A stretch of 64,000 nt of DNA from Microvelia longipes (lineage: Eukaryota > Arthropoda > Insecta > Hemiptera > Veliidae): contig JACMZG010001908.1 in the NCBI GenBank assembly GCA_018340805.1, positions 15,997,069 through 16,061,068 of the forward strand, in the 5' to 3' direction. This document shows, piece after piece, positions 22,570-33,165 of the stretch. A program made the translations under genes and the position numbers. Below the pieces are notes generated by a model, which saw only the letters and a list, made by a program, of their open reading frames with translations, was not told where the DNA came from and did not search any database. Numbering within the stretch: position 1 is the stretch's first letter; each line of letters opens with the position of its first letter.

Positions 22570-22800
22570 ATGTTCATCTCTATTTTCTTATCAGTTCTTA
22601 TGTCATTCTTTATATTTCTTGTCAGTTCTTAATGTTCATTTTTCATATGTTCTTATGTTCATTCTTTTATATTTTCTTAATCAGTTCTTATGTTCATTCT
22701 TTTATATTTTCTTTGTCAGTTCTTATGTTCATTTTTTCATATGTTCTTATGTTCATTCTTTTAATTTTCTTTGTCAGTTCTTATGTTCATTCTTTGCATA
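22570..22800. repeat. TTCTTATGTTCATTC tandem repeat
   Basis: Units of TCAGTTCTTATGTTCATTC followed by TTTTATATTTTCTTTG repeat about six times. They recur at 24045-24212 in the duplicated block. Open frames of 64-106 codons here are repeat-derived. Confidence 0.88.
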
Positions 22801-23004
22801 TAAAGCATTATAACTTACTTTGTTTACACTTTTTTGTACCTATTATTATTTCTACTGGTTTTTCACCCATTTCTCTATTTCTCCATTCAACAAATTATTG
22901 TAGTGGTTCATTTAAAAAACTTATAAGCATTTCTTTTTTATTAAGTCGCTGAAATTAAATAATTACACATTTCTTTTAATAATTTCAACTGAACCAACTA
23001 ACTT

Positions 23005-23340
23005 ACAAATCGATCTGATCATTTTTCCGCGTACTGTAAATTTTTGCCGAGTCATTAATAACAGTTTGATAACGTCACAAAATATTATTCCAGAAAGCAG
23101 GACTAGTTCTTTAATATTGAGTTTTGTACTATATTAACCTTTGTATTAATAGCACACTGTGAGCCACGATGATAATACACTCCACAACACACAAATTACG
23201 AGTTAAAGCCACTCAGGAAGGTCCTTCTGAAAAGATCAGAAACGGGCGATTCAATAAAAATCTCGGATTCAGACTTATTTGGTTAAAATTAAAGTACTTG
23301 TACTTTTTCTTTAACTTACGTATAAATGAGGAAAGTAAGA
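23005..23340 (-). mobile_element. Family A fragment, first duplicate
   Basis: Contains TTTGCCGAGTCATTAATAAC, AACGTCACAAAATATT, GAGCCACGATGATAATACAC, AGCCACTCAGGAAGGTC, GAAACGGGCGATTCA and ends at ACGTATAAATGAGGAAAGTA. This is the 5' half of family A in reverse. A near-identical version is at 24430-24765. Confidence 0.75.
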
Positions 23341-23390
23341 ATATATAAGAACGCGCCGGAAATAATTTAGTAATCCTTTAATCAGGGAAA

Positions 23391-23589
23391 TATTATATTA
23401 TATATATTAAGTATAAGTATATATATATATATATATATATAATATAATTATATATTATATATTTATATATAATATATATTATATATATATATTATATAGT
23501 ATATATATTATATATATATATTACGTATATTAATTATTATATATAATTATTATATTTATATTTATTATTATATATTATAATAATATGAT

Positions 23590-23637
<48 letters not shown>

Positions 23638-23902
23638 CTTATATATACATTATAATTATATATTAATATATATATTATATATATATTATATATATATATA
23701 TATCAATATATATATATATATATTATATAATATATATATTTATATATATATATTATATATATATACTATATATATATTATATATATATATATATACCACT
23801 ATATATATATATATATATATTTATATTATATATAATACATAGTTAATAGTATATATATAATTTATATATATACATACATACTATATATATTTTTATATAT
23901 AA
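23391..23902. repeat. Irregular (TA)n tract between duplicate blocks
   Basis: About 500 bases of TA-dominated sequence much like 21650-22440. It may represent the same genomic tract assembled twice. Confidence 0.95.
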
Positions 23903-24429
23903 TATATTATAAGTTTATTTAAGTTTGTTAATTTATTATTTTTTATATATTTTTTATAGGTTATATTTTTTTCACACATTTATTGCGGGTTTAGGTTATG
24001 TAAAAATTTCGGGGGGGCTGAAGCCCCCTCAGCCCCCCCTTGGCTATGTTCATGTCTTTTATATTTCTTTGTCAGTTTCTTATGTTCTTATGTTCATTCT
24101 TTTATTCTTTCAGTTCTATTCTTTTCTATGTCTTCTTATGTTCATTTTTTTATGTTCTTATGTTCATTCTTTTATATTTTCTTTGTCAGTTCTTATGTTC
24201 ATTCTTTGCATATAAAGCATTATAACTTACTTTGTTTACACTTTTGTACCTTTATTATTCTTACATGGGTTTATTTCACCCATTTCTCTATTTCTCCATT
24301 CAACAAATTATTGTAGTGGTTTCATTTAAAAAACCTTATAAGCTCATTTCTCTTTTATTAAGTCGCTGAAATTAAATAATTACACATTTCTTTTTAATAA
24401 TTTCAACTGAACCAACTAACTTACAAATC

Positions 24430-24765
24430 GATCTGATCATTTTTCCGCGTACTGTAAATTTTTGCCGAGTCATTAATAACAGTTGATAACGTCACAAAAT
24501 ATTATTTCCAGGAAAGCAGGACTAGTTCTTTAATATTGAGTTTTGTACTATATTAACTTTGTATTAATAGCACACTGTGAGCCACGATGATAATACACTC
24601 ACACACACACAAAATTAGGTTAAAGCCACTCAGGAGGTCCTTCTGAAAAGATCAGAAACGGGCGATTCAATTAAAATCTCGGATTCAGACTTATTTGGTT
24701 AAAATTAAGTACTGTACTTTTCTTTATACTTACGTATAATGAGGAAAGGTAATAAAATATATAAA
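24430..24765 (-). mobile_element. Family A fragment, second duplicate
   Basis: Same content and order as 23005-23340, differing by small indels such as GTTGATAACG versus GTTTGATAACG. Confidence 0.75.
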
Positions 24766-24800
24766 GGAACGCGCCGGGAAATAATTAGTAATCCTTTCTA

Positions 24801-25364
24801 ACAGGGAAATCCAAGATTATCCTGCTATATCCAGATGTTGAGTTAATAGACGTCGTGAGAATACTATGCGAGCCTCTAGGAATTTACACCTAAAAAGGAG
24901 TAATTACATTCCTCTTTTGGAAAATATTAACACGCCAAAAATAGCTAAAACTTAAATTAAATAGAAATGCTTAAAGACCATTAATTTATTTAAATTATAC
25001 GTAAACTTAATTTAATGAAACGACTTCAAATTTGAATAAAGGAAAGCGACTTGTTCAAAAACGGTTATTGCTTATTAATACAAGCAATTACGCCTTGTGT
25101 TAATGGAAAGTTTAATTACGCTTGAACGGAAAGAACCTTTAGAAGTTAAAAGCAAGCATGAAAACCACGGGCCGCCAATGGAAGCCCATAATCGGGTATG
25201 ATGAATTTTAATCTCTCGAAAACTATGCTACCCTCATATGTAGTTTCTATTGATAAGCTCAGAACACTAATATAAAATTAAAAATTATCAATAAAAAATA
25301 ATATTTTTTATTTTTTCGTAAATTTAATACGACTCTTGATACTATGAATGTGACGTATACATGC

Positions 25365-25365
<1 letters not shown>
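24801..25365. other. No gene seen
   Basis: AT-rich, with no supported feature. Confidence 0.6.
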
Positions 25366-25411
<46 letters not shown>

Positions 25412-25432
25412 TATATATAATATATATAATAG
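25366..25432. repeat. (TA)n microsatellite
   Basis: Short TA tract with AAATAT interruptions, directly before a family B fragment. Confidence 0.95.
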
Positions 25433-25434
25433 AT

Positions 25435-25572
25435 GGATGTATGAACGAGATTTTTTACACTTTCCACTATGTATGGTTAACAAAAACAGGAAGTTACATT
25501 TATAATCAGTATTAGTGCCAGTTTTATTGTTTGACATATACAACATACTGTAAACAAATTACGTTTTTTGAT
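25435..25572 (+). mobile_element. Family B fragment
   Basis: Contains CACTTTCCACTATGTATGGT, TAATCAGTATTAGTGCCAG, TTTTATTGTTTGACATATAC and GTAAACAAATTACGTTTTTT, matching the distal half of the copy at 26160-26490. Confidence 0.65.
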
Positions 25573-26060
25573 GCGGAAACAATTCTGAGCGGAAGTTTCT
25601 AAGCCGGGCGTATTTCATTGCAATGCTTGATTTGTCAGTTGCTTTACGGTCTGATTAATTATTTATGAATTAAGCAAGAAATCAAGTACTCTTAAAACCA
25701 ACTTAAAACAACTTAAAAGAACCAAATAAGAAAGTGACGGAAAAATATAAATGAGAACGATCCTACAAACGTAAAAAAACTAGAGGGAATTTTCCCATTT
25801 TCCAGTACCAGAAGTTGTTATGCTATTTCTCCCTTGAGAATAAGAGAAGATCCAGGGATTTATTATCTTATCCTTAAGATAATAAAAATGTTTTTCTCGT
25901 TCAAAAAAATTATTTCGTTTTTTTTTAAAATAATACAAAAATTACCATAACTTAAGCATCAGAGAGTATAATTCATAGTACCATACAATTAGAAGAAAAA
26001 ATGGGTTGATAAGCTCATAGAGAGGTGGGGGATTGTTTTTTTTTGAAGAGTGGACTGATC
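25573..26060. other. No gene seen
   Basis: AT-rich, with no supported feature. Confidence 0.6.
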
Positions 26061-26087
26061 AAATATATTATATTATATATATATATA

Positions 26088-26142
<55 letters not shown>

Positions 26143-26162
26143 TATAATATCTGTGTGTGTGT
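26061..26162. repeat. (TA)n and (GT)n microsatellite
   Basis: TA tract followed by GATATAATATCTGTGTGTGT, adjoining family B. Confidence 0.95.
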
Positions 26163-26492
26163 ATTATATGTAGGAATTTTTGTTCCTAGACGTTTCTATG
26201 GGACACAATAACTTTCCAACGCTTTCTCGGATCGAAACAAAACTTGGTACAAAAATCAACCTTGGTAATCTCTAGAACTCTATTGTTTACGAAATATGTT
26301 TGATGGCATTAACCTTCTATAATGACCCCACAAACATTTCAAAAAATCACAATTTTTTTACACACCTTTACCATGTATGGTTAAAGAAAAGTTTAATTAT
26401 ATTATCAGCATTATATTGCATTAGTTTCGGTTTTATTGATTGACATGTACAACATAATGTGAACAAATCACGTTTTTGGACAAATACATTTA
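26163..26492 (+). mobile_element. Family B, most complete copy
   Basis: Order: TTGTTCCTAGACGTTTC, GGGACACAATAACTTTCC, GCTTTCTCGGATCGAAAC, TTGGTACAAAAATCAACC, CACACCTTTACCATGTATGG, ATTATCAGCATTATATTG, TTTTATTGATTGACATG and GTGAACAAATCACGTTTTT. Parts recur at 18480-18655, 25435-25572 and 62775-62880. No protein coding or terminal repeats were found. Confidence 0.7.
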
Positions 26493-27495
26493 AAAATTTG
26501 CTTATATCTTGGCAGTATACCACTTATATATACTAGTAATATGACAACAACCGTATGGCCACGAAGCTAAGAAAAAACATCATAATACAACGCGAGGAAA
26601 AAACAGAAAGGACTCAGTGAGTTAGGTTTTACAACATATAACATGAAATCTAAGATTTAGACATACATACTAAGTACTATGTAGTATGTACAATTGTATG
26701 TATACACACACTGACACAAACATAGTCGAAGGTGGTCAGGTGTGGTTATTTTTCTGATATTTGGAAATGCAACCTCTTGTTATATATCTCTATGGCTAGA
26801 CGAATATAAAACAAATAGGTAATTTTAATCTCAAGGTTACACTGATAACACCAATCTAGGTCACATAATACGTGTAGGGAAAGTATTTAAATAATTCTTA
26901 TCAGTACTGATAACATATATGATAAATACACGTTAAGTCAACGTAAGGTGTGTCTTATAATTATTTATTTCTGAATTGACAACTTAGGGAAGAGTGACGT
27001 CACAATTTATTTTTTCAAAACAAAACCTAATATTTGATTCTATAGCGTTAACCGAGCCAAAACCCACCAATAGAATAGAAAATATTTTAACGTTTCAAAA
27101 ATTGTTATAGCATGTTTCTTTGTAACGCAAACAAGTAAAATGGGTCTATAAAGCATTAACTGAAAACCTGAGCAAAAACATGACTGCTAAAAAAGAAAGC
27201 GGTTAAAAGAAAATTCGCTCAGCCTAAGGACATCCTCGCAAAAATAATTTTGTATTAATAAATGTATACAGGGTTATTAAAGATAAAAACACCATCCACC
27301 GGAAATAAATTCGAATCAAAGCCTCTGGGTTTGAGTACATTGAATGGTATTACTCTTGACCAACGTTAAGAAAACTCTTTCATTTTTACCGATCATTTTG
27401 CTGACTAAACAGACCAGGTTAATAACTACAATTCAACACGGTTTTCAATGAAGTAACTGTTCTCCAAAAGACTAATTTTGTACTAATTTTGTTAT
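26493..27495. other. No gene seen
   Basis: AT-rich, with no supported feature. Confidence 0.6.
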
Positions 27496-27499
27496 TAAA

Positions 27500-27587
27500 A
27501 TATTTATCGATATATATACATATATATCGATGTACATACATATATGTATGTATATGTGTATGTGTATATGTATGTGTGTGTGTGTTT
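27500..27587. repeat. (TA)n/(TATG)n/(TG)n microsatellite
   Basis: ATATATCGATATATATACAT grades into TATGTATGTATATGTG and (TG)n. Confidence 0.93.
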
Positions 27588-28185
27588 AAAGAAGTCCTAA
27601 AAACCTAAATTTCCGTCAAAAGAAATCTCTGAAACAAATTTGTGTCTCACTTACGTCTTGTAACTCAATTCATTAGCGAGTTTTCAAAGGAAATCGCTAG
27701 AAAATTTACAGCCATGATAAAATGTTACAAAAACTTGAAAAGAAAAAGAAGTTATGTTTAACAATTAATTCCAAGGATAACTTACACTGCCACCCAATTT
27801 TTTCAAAAGAATGCACATTAGGTGTAAATAAAAGTGTGAAGAAATAAAGAAATATGTGTACCCACATATTGATAATTTCAATAGACGATTGTTGAAAGAA
27901 AAATTTGAGAATTATAAATCCTTCGTAAAATAAAGGAAAAAGGAAAGTGATTGATGAAAAAGCCCCTTTTCCTTAACGATTAAAGAATCCAGTGCAAATA
28001 TTAGAGTTAGAGGTGATATATTTCAAGGGGGAGGTGTCAAGAGAAAAGAAAATTTGTTATAACCCAACCTAATCTTCAATTAAACAAACCTTTAGTCTTT
28101 ACTTGGTTGAAACAAGTGGAAAATGTAATTAATTAAACAATAGAATGTACCTGATTAAAGTTAATCCAATATTTATGAACCTAAC
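27588..28185. other. No gene; possible family C remnant
   Basis: AGAAATCTCTGAAACAAATTTG (27622) faintly resembles the family C motif at 39440-39470. Otherwise nothing is supported. Confidence 0.4.
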
Positions 28186-28189
28186 TACA

Positions 28190-28310
28190 ACATACGCGGT
28201 GTAAACATAAACAACAGCACCTGAGTAACAGACACACGCGCACTAAGACAGGCTGATAGCAACTGAAGCCGGGTAAGCGAGGGAAACATGAGCAAGTACA
28301 GTGCACTCTG
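28190..28310 (+). other. Candidate first exon of an unknown gene
   Basis: A GC-richer stretch contains an ATG at 28288-28290 in a favourable context (GGGAAACATGA), seven codons (MSKYSAL) and then TG|GTGAGTA at 28310/28311, a near-consensus 5' splice site. This layout fits a 5' untranslated region plus a very short first coding exon. No downstream partner exon could be identified, and a 23-base coding segment cannot be assigned to a family. It could be chance. Confidence 0.25.
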
Positions 28311-28630
28311 GTGAGTATATTAGTGAACTAACTCTCCCTCTCATCTTAAGTACTTCAATGCCTATTCATCTGGAACCTATATCCGATTATAGTTTTTATT
28401 TAACATTTTGATAAAGCAGCATAAGCTAAAATTGAATGTGTTCATGAAGTTAAACATGGACCATCATAAAATTCAGTATTTATAACAAATTTAAACATTA
28501 TCCTAAACAGTGTTGCTAGTAAAAAAAATAAATACATGACTAATGAATTTAAATAAATTACTGCATAGTAAATAAAGTAATAAATATATCAAGCCAGGCA
28601 TTTAAGACGTACTTTAATGTAAAATAAATA
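28311..28630. other. No gene seen
   Basis: AT-rich; would be intronic if the upstream exon call is right. Confidence 0.5.
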
Positions 28631-28631
28631 G

Positions 28632-29050
28632 GACTTTATAACAACAAAATCGGTACAGGGTACCTCGAAACATTACCTCACCAAAGCGGTTTCTCTACGG
28701 TATCCCATAACTCTTCTAACTCGCTTCGCTCGACCTCCAAATATTAAAATTACCTAATTTAAATTGCAGTATCTTCGGACACACTTCACTCGTCCCCAGT
28801 CTGTTAAGGATCTGTTGGATATGTTCCCAGGGGTTGACCATCCACGTACTGACCTTGCTTGATGGTTTTTAACACTATAGTGATCCAGCAAAAAATACTT
28901 TACTTTTTTACTTTTGTACCCGAAGTATTGAAATAAAACTTTGTACTCTGGTTTATTACATAAAGTTATATTTTTGCGCCGAATTTAATCTCAATTAAAT
29001 GAAATTGATAATTTCGGTAAAATTTCGGTTTTTAAACTTAAGTAAAAAAT
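28632..29050 (-). mobile_element. Family A copy, tail half
   Basis: Plus-strand order: AATCGGTACAGGGTACCTCG, ACTCGCTTCGCTCGACCTCC, TTCCCAGGGGTTGACCATCC (complement of the 5S-like box, about 28829-28870), TATTGAAATAAAACTTTGTA and AATTTAATCTCAATTAAATG. The far half is missing. Confidence 0.8.
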
Positions 29051-29059
29051 ATACTTCTA

Positions 29060-29175
29060 GAGAAATTTTTTTAGGAAAAATTCGCTACAGATAAACTTCA
29101 TGGCGGGAGTCGAACCTCGGGCCAAGACAAAAATCCGTTTCAAAAGTCTTTGATCACAAAAAAAACACTTTTTAT
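29060..29175 (-). mobile_element. Family C: short tRNA-like repeat
   Basis: On the minus strand it reads TTTTGAAACGGATTTTTGTC, then TTGGCCCGAGGTTCGACTCC, then CGCCATGAAG. GGTTCGACTCC (plus-strand complement at 29106-29116) is a perfect polymerase III B box. The same order appears at 39440-39560. A convincing A box and cloverleaf are not seen. Confidence 0.45.
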
Positions 29176-30500
29176 ACAACACAAATATAGGTATATTTGC
29201 CTATTATAGGCAAATAGTTTAAATAGGCAAAGAGTTTTATACTAGTACAAATAATGGTGCGCTCTGGCAATTTTATTGGCATAGTTTTGTATAACTAACA
29301 GGATGCGCATTTTCTTTGAAAAAACAGATCAAAATGAGTTACAAGTAGTGCTTAATAATTGAGTAACTGCCCAAGTTATAAACCTTAAACCAGAACCTTA
29401 AGCATGGAATGAATTGTTAAGCACGCAAACACGAATTCCAAAAGAAATTCGCCCGGCATGCGGATTAAGAATTTTTTTACATACCTACGATATAAATCTT
29501 TGTATTGTTGTTAATTGTTTTTTAACTTGTTAGTAAAAAATAAAATTTATTATTTTTTTTAAAAAAAATGAGAGAAAGTAAAAACAAGGTACTAAGTATC
29601 TAAAGCAATAAAAATAACTTCTCAGCCTCGTTAGTCATTTTTCATTATTATCATGTATTATTGCTTCGTAAAATAAATGTTTTGATTGATTTACTGGGAG
29701 AGTTAAATAGCAAATTTTATTCCCAAAGAAAATAGTTTGCTAAAAGTTTGCCAAAGGAATCTCATGATAAAACCGGCGCTAGGACATCGCCTCCAGACCC
29801 CGCGACACTGGGTGCTGCTTCTAGGCTCTTGCGTATCCCTGTTGACCTTTTCTATCAAGCTAGTGATCATATGCTGTTTTAATTGACTATATGTTCCCCT
29901 ATAGTAAGTTAATGACGTCACACATTTCAACATAAATTCTATTATATCCGCCAAAAATGATTAATTCGTCACTCAGTTTGACATAGTAGGTTTTACGAAC
30001 AGTAAAAAAAGTGATTTCTTAAGCATCATAAGTCTTATATTATTGAAAGACAGACCAAGAGTTATAGGAAGAAGCTATGGAAGTTAAGCCTCTACTTTCT
30101 TCAAAGTAAACCCCTGGGGGTGAAGTTCATGTACAAGTTCATTTATGTCATTCTCTCTGACCCCCCCCCCCCCTCAATAAAGATTTTTGCAGGAAACGAG
30201 TCTCTTAGAGACCAAATATTAAAAACTTTATAGTGGTTCTGATGTTCAACAGTTGAACATGTGTTGGGTTGTAAAAACAAGCGGTATAATAGAGATGTCA
30301 AACAGATGCGGAATGTTACTGTGGTAGCAGAACCTTTTCATCTATTGTTACTTAAATAGAATAGCTCAAAAACCTGCTTGGACATTGCTGACATTATCTC
30401 ATCATTCATTTGGAATCGATCAATGTAAATGTGTCCAAGAATTAAATACCTAAAGAAAGAATATCTCTTTTATAAATTTACTACCCTACTCACTGGGAGG
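29176..30500. other. No gene seen
   Basis: AT-rich, with a C-homopolymer at 30160-30174. An 83-codon minus-strand open frame (29703-29954) has no recognizable domain. Confidence 0.55.
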
Positions 30501-30506
30501 TTATAT

Positions 30507-30567
<61 letters not shown>

Positions 30568-30582
30568 AATATATATAATTGA
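30501..30582. repeat. (TA)n microsatellite
   Basis: TA tract with a few interruptions. Confidence 0.95.
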
Positions 30583-31700
30583 TACTTAGTGCAATACTTT
30601 TTAAGCTTTGATTGACTTCTTTAAGTTCTAACACACTAGACATTAGGTTACTTTATTTTGCTGAAGTGGAGCATAGCCAGACTTTTATAAGAAGTTTTAT
30701 CACTTAAGCTCACTGAAATAAATCATGTCTTTGATTTCTTTAGAGGTCTATTATCTTTAACTTAATACAATCTTATCACTGTATTTTTAAACTCATCATA
30801 AAGATAATAGAAAGCAACGTACGAATTTATCAGCATTTCTAATCCGCACCTTCAAGGCATCATGCGCAGAGCTTGAATTAGATAGAGACTTAATACTGAC
30901 TGGATCGTTAGCTATAACTGTGATACCTTTGTTCATCAACTTTATCCAGTCTTAATCTAGATACAGCAGCTTTATAATCTACTAATTCTTAACCTTCGGC
31001 TACTTGGTTTATATGTTGATGCACTGAAAGGAACTATCTCATTAGATCATCTTCCTTTCAGAAATTCGCTGGAAAATACATTATCTAAACATTTATTTCA
31101 CTCGAGATTGAGATAAACTAGAGACTTTTCACTTCAGATCATACATCTAAATTTATAATCTATACATTTTTAATTAGTATAATTGGCACAAACTTAATTA
31201 AAAATAATATTTTGAATACACTATTATAAAAGATAAAGTTCTGAAAAAAGTGATGAAAGTTGAATTAGTTTCATCACTAACAAATATATATATAAATATA
31301 TAAACAAGGAAAGATTTAAAATTTGTTACATTTTCCTTATTCTTTTAACCCTCGGGGCAACGATAAAACCTGCTTTAAAATCAGCAGATTTCTAGATTAT
31401 TTTTCTTTTATAACGAGACTGCCACTTACATTGTAACGGAAATAACAATAAAAGAAACAGATAGAATGGATTAGTTGCTCCGGGCAAGTAGAGATTTGAA
31501 AACAATTGCCTATAAATTTGTTAGTAATGGTTTAGTTTTGACATTTCTTTGCTTTGTATCTATCTAGCATCTTAGATAGGAAGATTTTACTAACAGTATC
31601 AATAGGTGATATGTGAGCTCGGGAGAAGAAAAGAATTCGCTACGACGTATATTTTCTCGCCTACTAGCGTGTAGAAAAAATAAGGTGTTTGCACTCCAAT
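30583..31700. other. No gene seen
   Basis: AT-rich, with no supported feature. Confidence 0.6.
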
Positions 31701-31704
31701 TTCA

Positions 31705-32515
31705 TCTAAATTCTAGATGTCACACTGTTTTAGGTGTTTTAAAATCTCCTGAGTAGCTTTCTGTGTAGCTCCCAGTGTGTTTATAGAAGAAAGTTGAAAC
31801 TTTGTATAACTGTACGATTCAGGTGTGTTTAAGATCTCCTGAGTCATTTAGCAAGTTTTCTGTCTCATTTGTGCACGAGTGTTTGTTTACAAAGGTTGCC
31901 CCCAGTGTGATGTCCTTTCAAAACAATATTTTAAGTTTTCCTAATTTATACTGCAGGTATATAGGAAAAGTGTTGTGTTTGCAAAAAAATCCGAAACCGG
32001 GATGTCACCAGAATTATCCGTTTCAGGTGTTTTTAAGGTCTCCTAAGGTTGGTTCTCGCAAAGTTGGCTGTCTGTCTGTATGTTGTGTATGTGTGGTTTG
32101 TTCGTGTTGTTCTGTTATCATTGTAGCTCCCAGTTTTTTATGCTAGACAGTTGAAACTTTGTACAAAAATTAGTGCTTTACGGAAAATAATTATTTTATG
32201 ATGTCATTAACCCGTTGTAATAACTCAGCAAAAATTTAGCAAAATCATAAAACGCGCAAAAATTATCCGATCCGATTGAAATTCAGCACGCATGTAGCCA
32301 TGAATAAGACTAACATAGGTGCTAAGTTTCATCTTATTATTAGTATCATTTCAATTTTTATCAAATTACTTGTGTACGTTTTTTAAATAATTATTAAAAA
32401 CAGAAACTAATAGAATTGAGCCGAAATTCAGTAAAAGTATATACCTTTATGAAATAAATAAGTAAACTAAGTTTCGCTTTAATACAACAATATCCATGAT
32501 TTTGGGTGGATCATA
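31705..32515 (+). mobile_element. Family A, two fused 5' parts
   Basis: A short fragment (TGTAGCTCCCAGTGTGTTTA, GTTGAAACTTTG, CAGGTGTGTTTAAGATCTCC) precedes a longer copy starting at CTGCAGGTATATAGGAAAAG (31960). The longer copy continues through ATTATCCGTTTCAGGTG, ATCATTGTAGCTCCCAG, GCACGCATGTAGCCATGAAT and AATATCCATGATTTTGGGTG. It stops at GGATCATAG (32518), just before the 5S-like box. The overlapping 114-codon open frame is repeat-derived. Confidence 0.8.
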
Positions 32516-32635
32516 GAAATAAATACATTAGTTTTAGTATAACCTATTTGTTATACTATTACGTGTTTAGTAATAACAAGTAACTTGAAGACGTAAGGTT
32601 TAATCTCTAGAGAAGATGAAGAAGAAGTAACTAAC

Positions 32636-32731
32636 CTTTCTGAAGAATCATTAGGTTCGGGTTCCTCTTGGAGTGGACTCTCGTAAATTAGGGTTTCAAC
32701 CATAGAACCCTTACTGCTTCCAAATGACACC
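32636..32731 (-). CDS. Candidate host exon, 96 bp
   Basis: On the minus strand a segment runs from an acceptor (TTATTGTTTCAG) to a donor (AAG|GTTAGT). One frame is open throughout: it starts VSFGSSKGSMVE and ends EEPEPNDSSE. The other two frames include stops close to the start or are not coding-like. The length is divisible by three, with one base completing an upstream codon and two left over, so skipping it would keep the frame. The acidic, Ser/Pro-containing peptide would suit a cytoplasmic linker. I do not recognise the protein. It lies about 120 bases from a family A copy but shares no sequence with any repeat here. Confidence 0.5.
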
Positions 32732-33080
32732 CTGAAACAATAAAATAGTCTCTATTATCGTACCATTATTTTTCCATTAGTATATATAAGTATAAATATA
32801 TAATGGAATGGATTGAGTATTAAGAATTGTAAATGCAACATACCATGTAAAATACATATCATTGATAAGTATCAAGTTGTTTGGTTTGCATGAAGATTTC
32901 ATTAGTACATGTATTATCATTCATGCAAACTATACAAAATAAGCACTCGTAAAAACTCTTAACGTCAACAAATCAAGGGAGATTGATATTCTAATGAGAC
33001 GTCAAGAACATATTATATTTTTTGTTCCGAACCAAAAATTTAAAAAAAATACAAACGAAGGGTTGTAATTTATTAATAAA
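32732..33080. other. No gene seen
   Basis: AT-rich; would be intron if the exon call is right. Confidence 0.5.
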
Positions 33081-33084
33081 AATA

Positions 33085-33165
33085 TAATATATATATATAT
33101 AATATATATAATATATATATATATAATATATATATAATATAAATATACAGTGTGTGTGTGTTCGG
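33085..33165. repeat. (TA)n and (GT)n microsatellite
   Basis: TA tract ending in CAGTGTGTGTGTG. Confidence 0.95.

Larger units (their letters stand above)
22423..24800. repeat. Direct duplication of a ~0.9-1 kb block
   Basis: Block 22423-23390 recurs at 23903-24800 in the same orientation: TTTATAGGTTATATTTT, TTTATTGCGGGTT, the hAT right end, the TTCTTATGTTCATTC repeats, GTTTACACTTTTTTGTACC, ATTGTAGTGG, ATCGATCTGATCATTTTTCC and GAACGCGCCGG. Differences are mostly single-base indels in homopolymers. The copies are separated by another (TA)n tract. This may be real, or an assembly artefact across the TA repeat. Confidence 0.88.

Noticed and set aside
22619..22952. Hydrophobic open frames resembling a membrane protein (also 23925-24316)
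   Set aside because: They translate a T-rich tandem repeat (TTCTTATGTTCATTC); Phe/Leu/Ser runs are a composition effect.
31802..32146. 114-codon plus-strand open frame with a Cys/Val-rich end
   Set aside because: It is a translation across family A repeat sequence.
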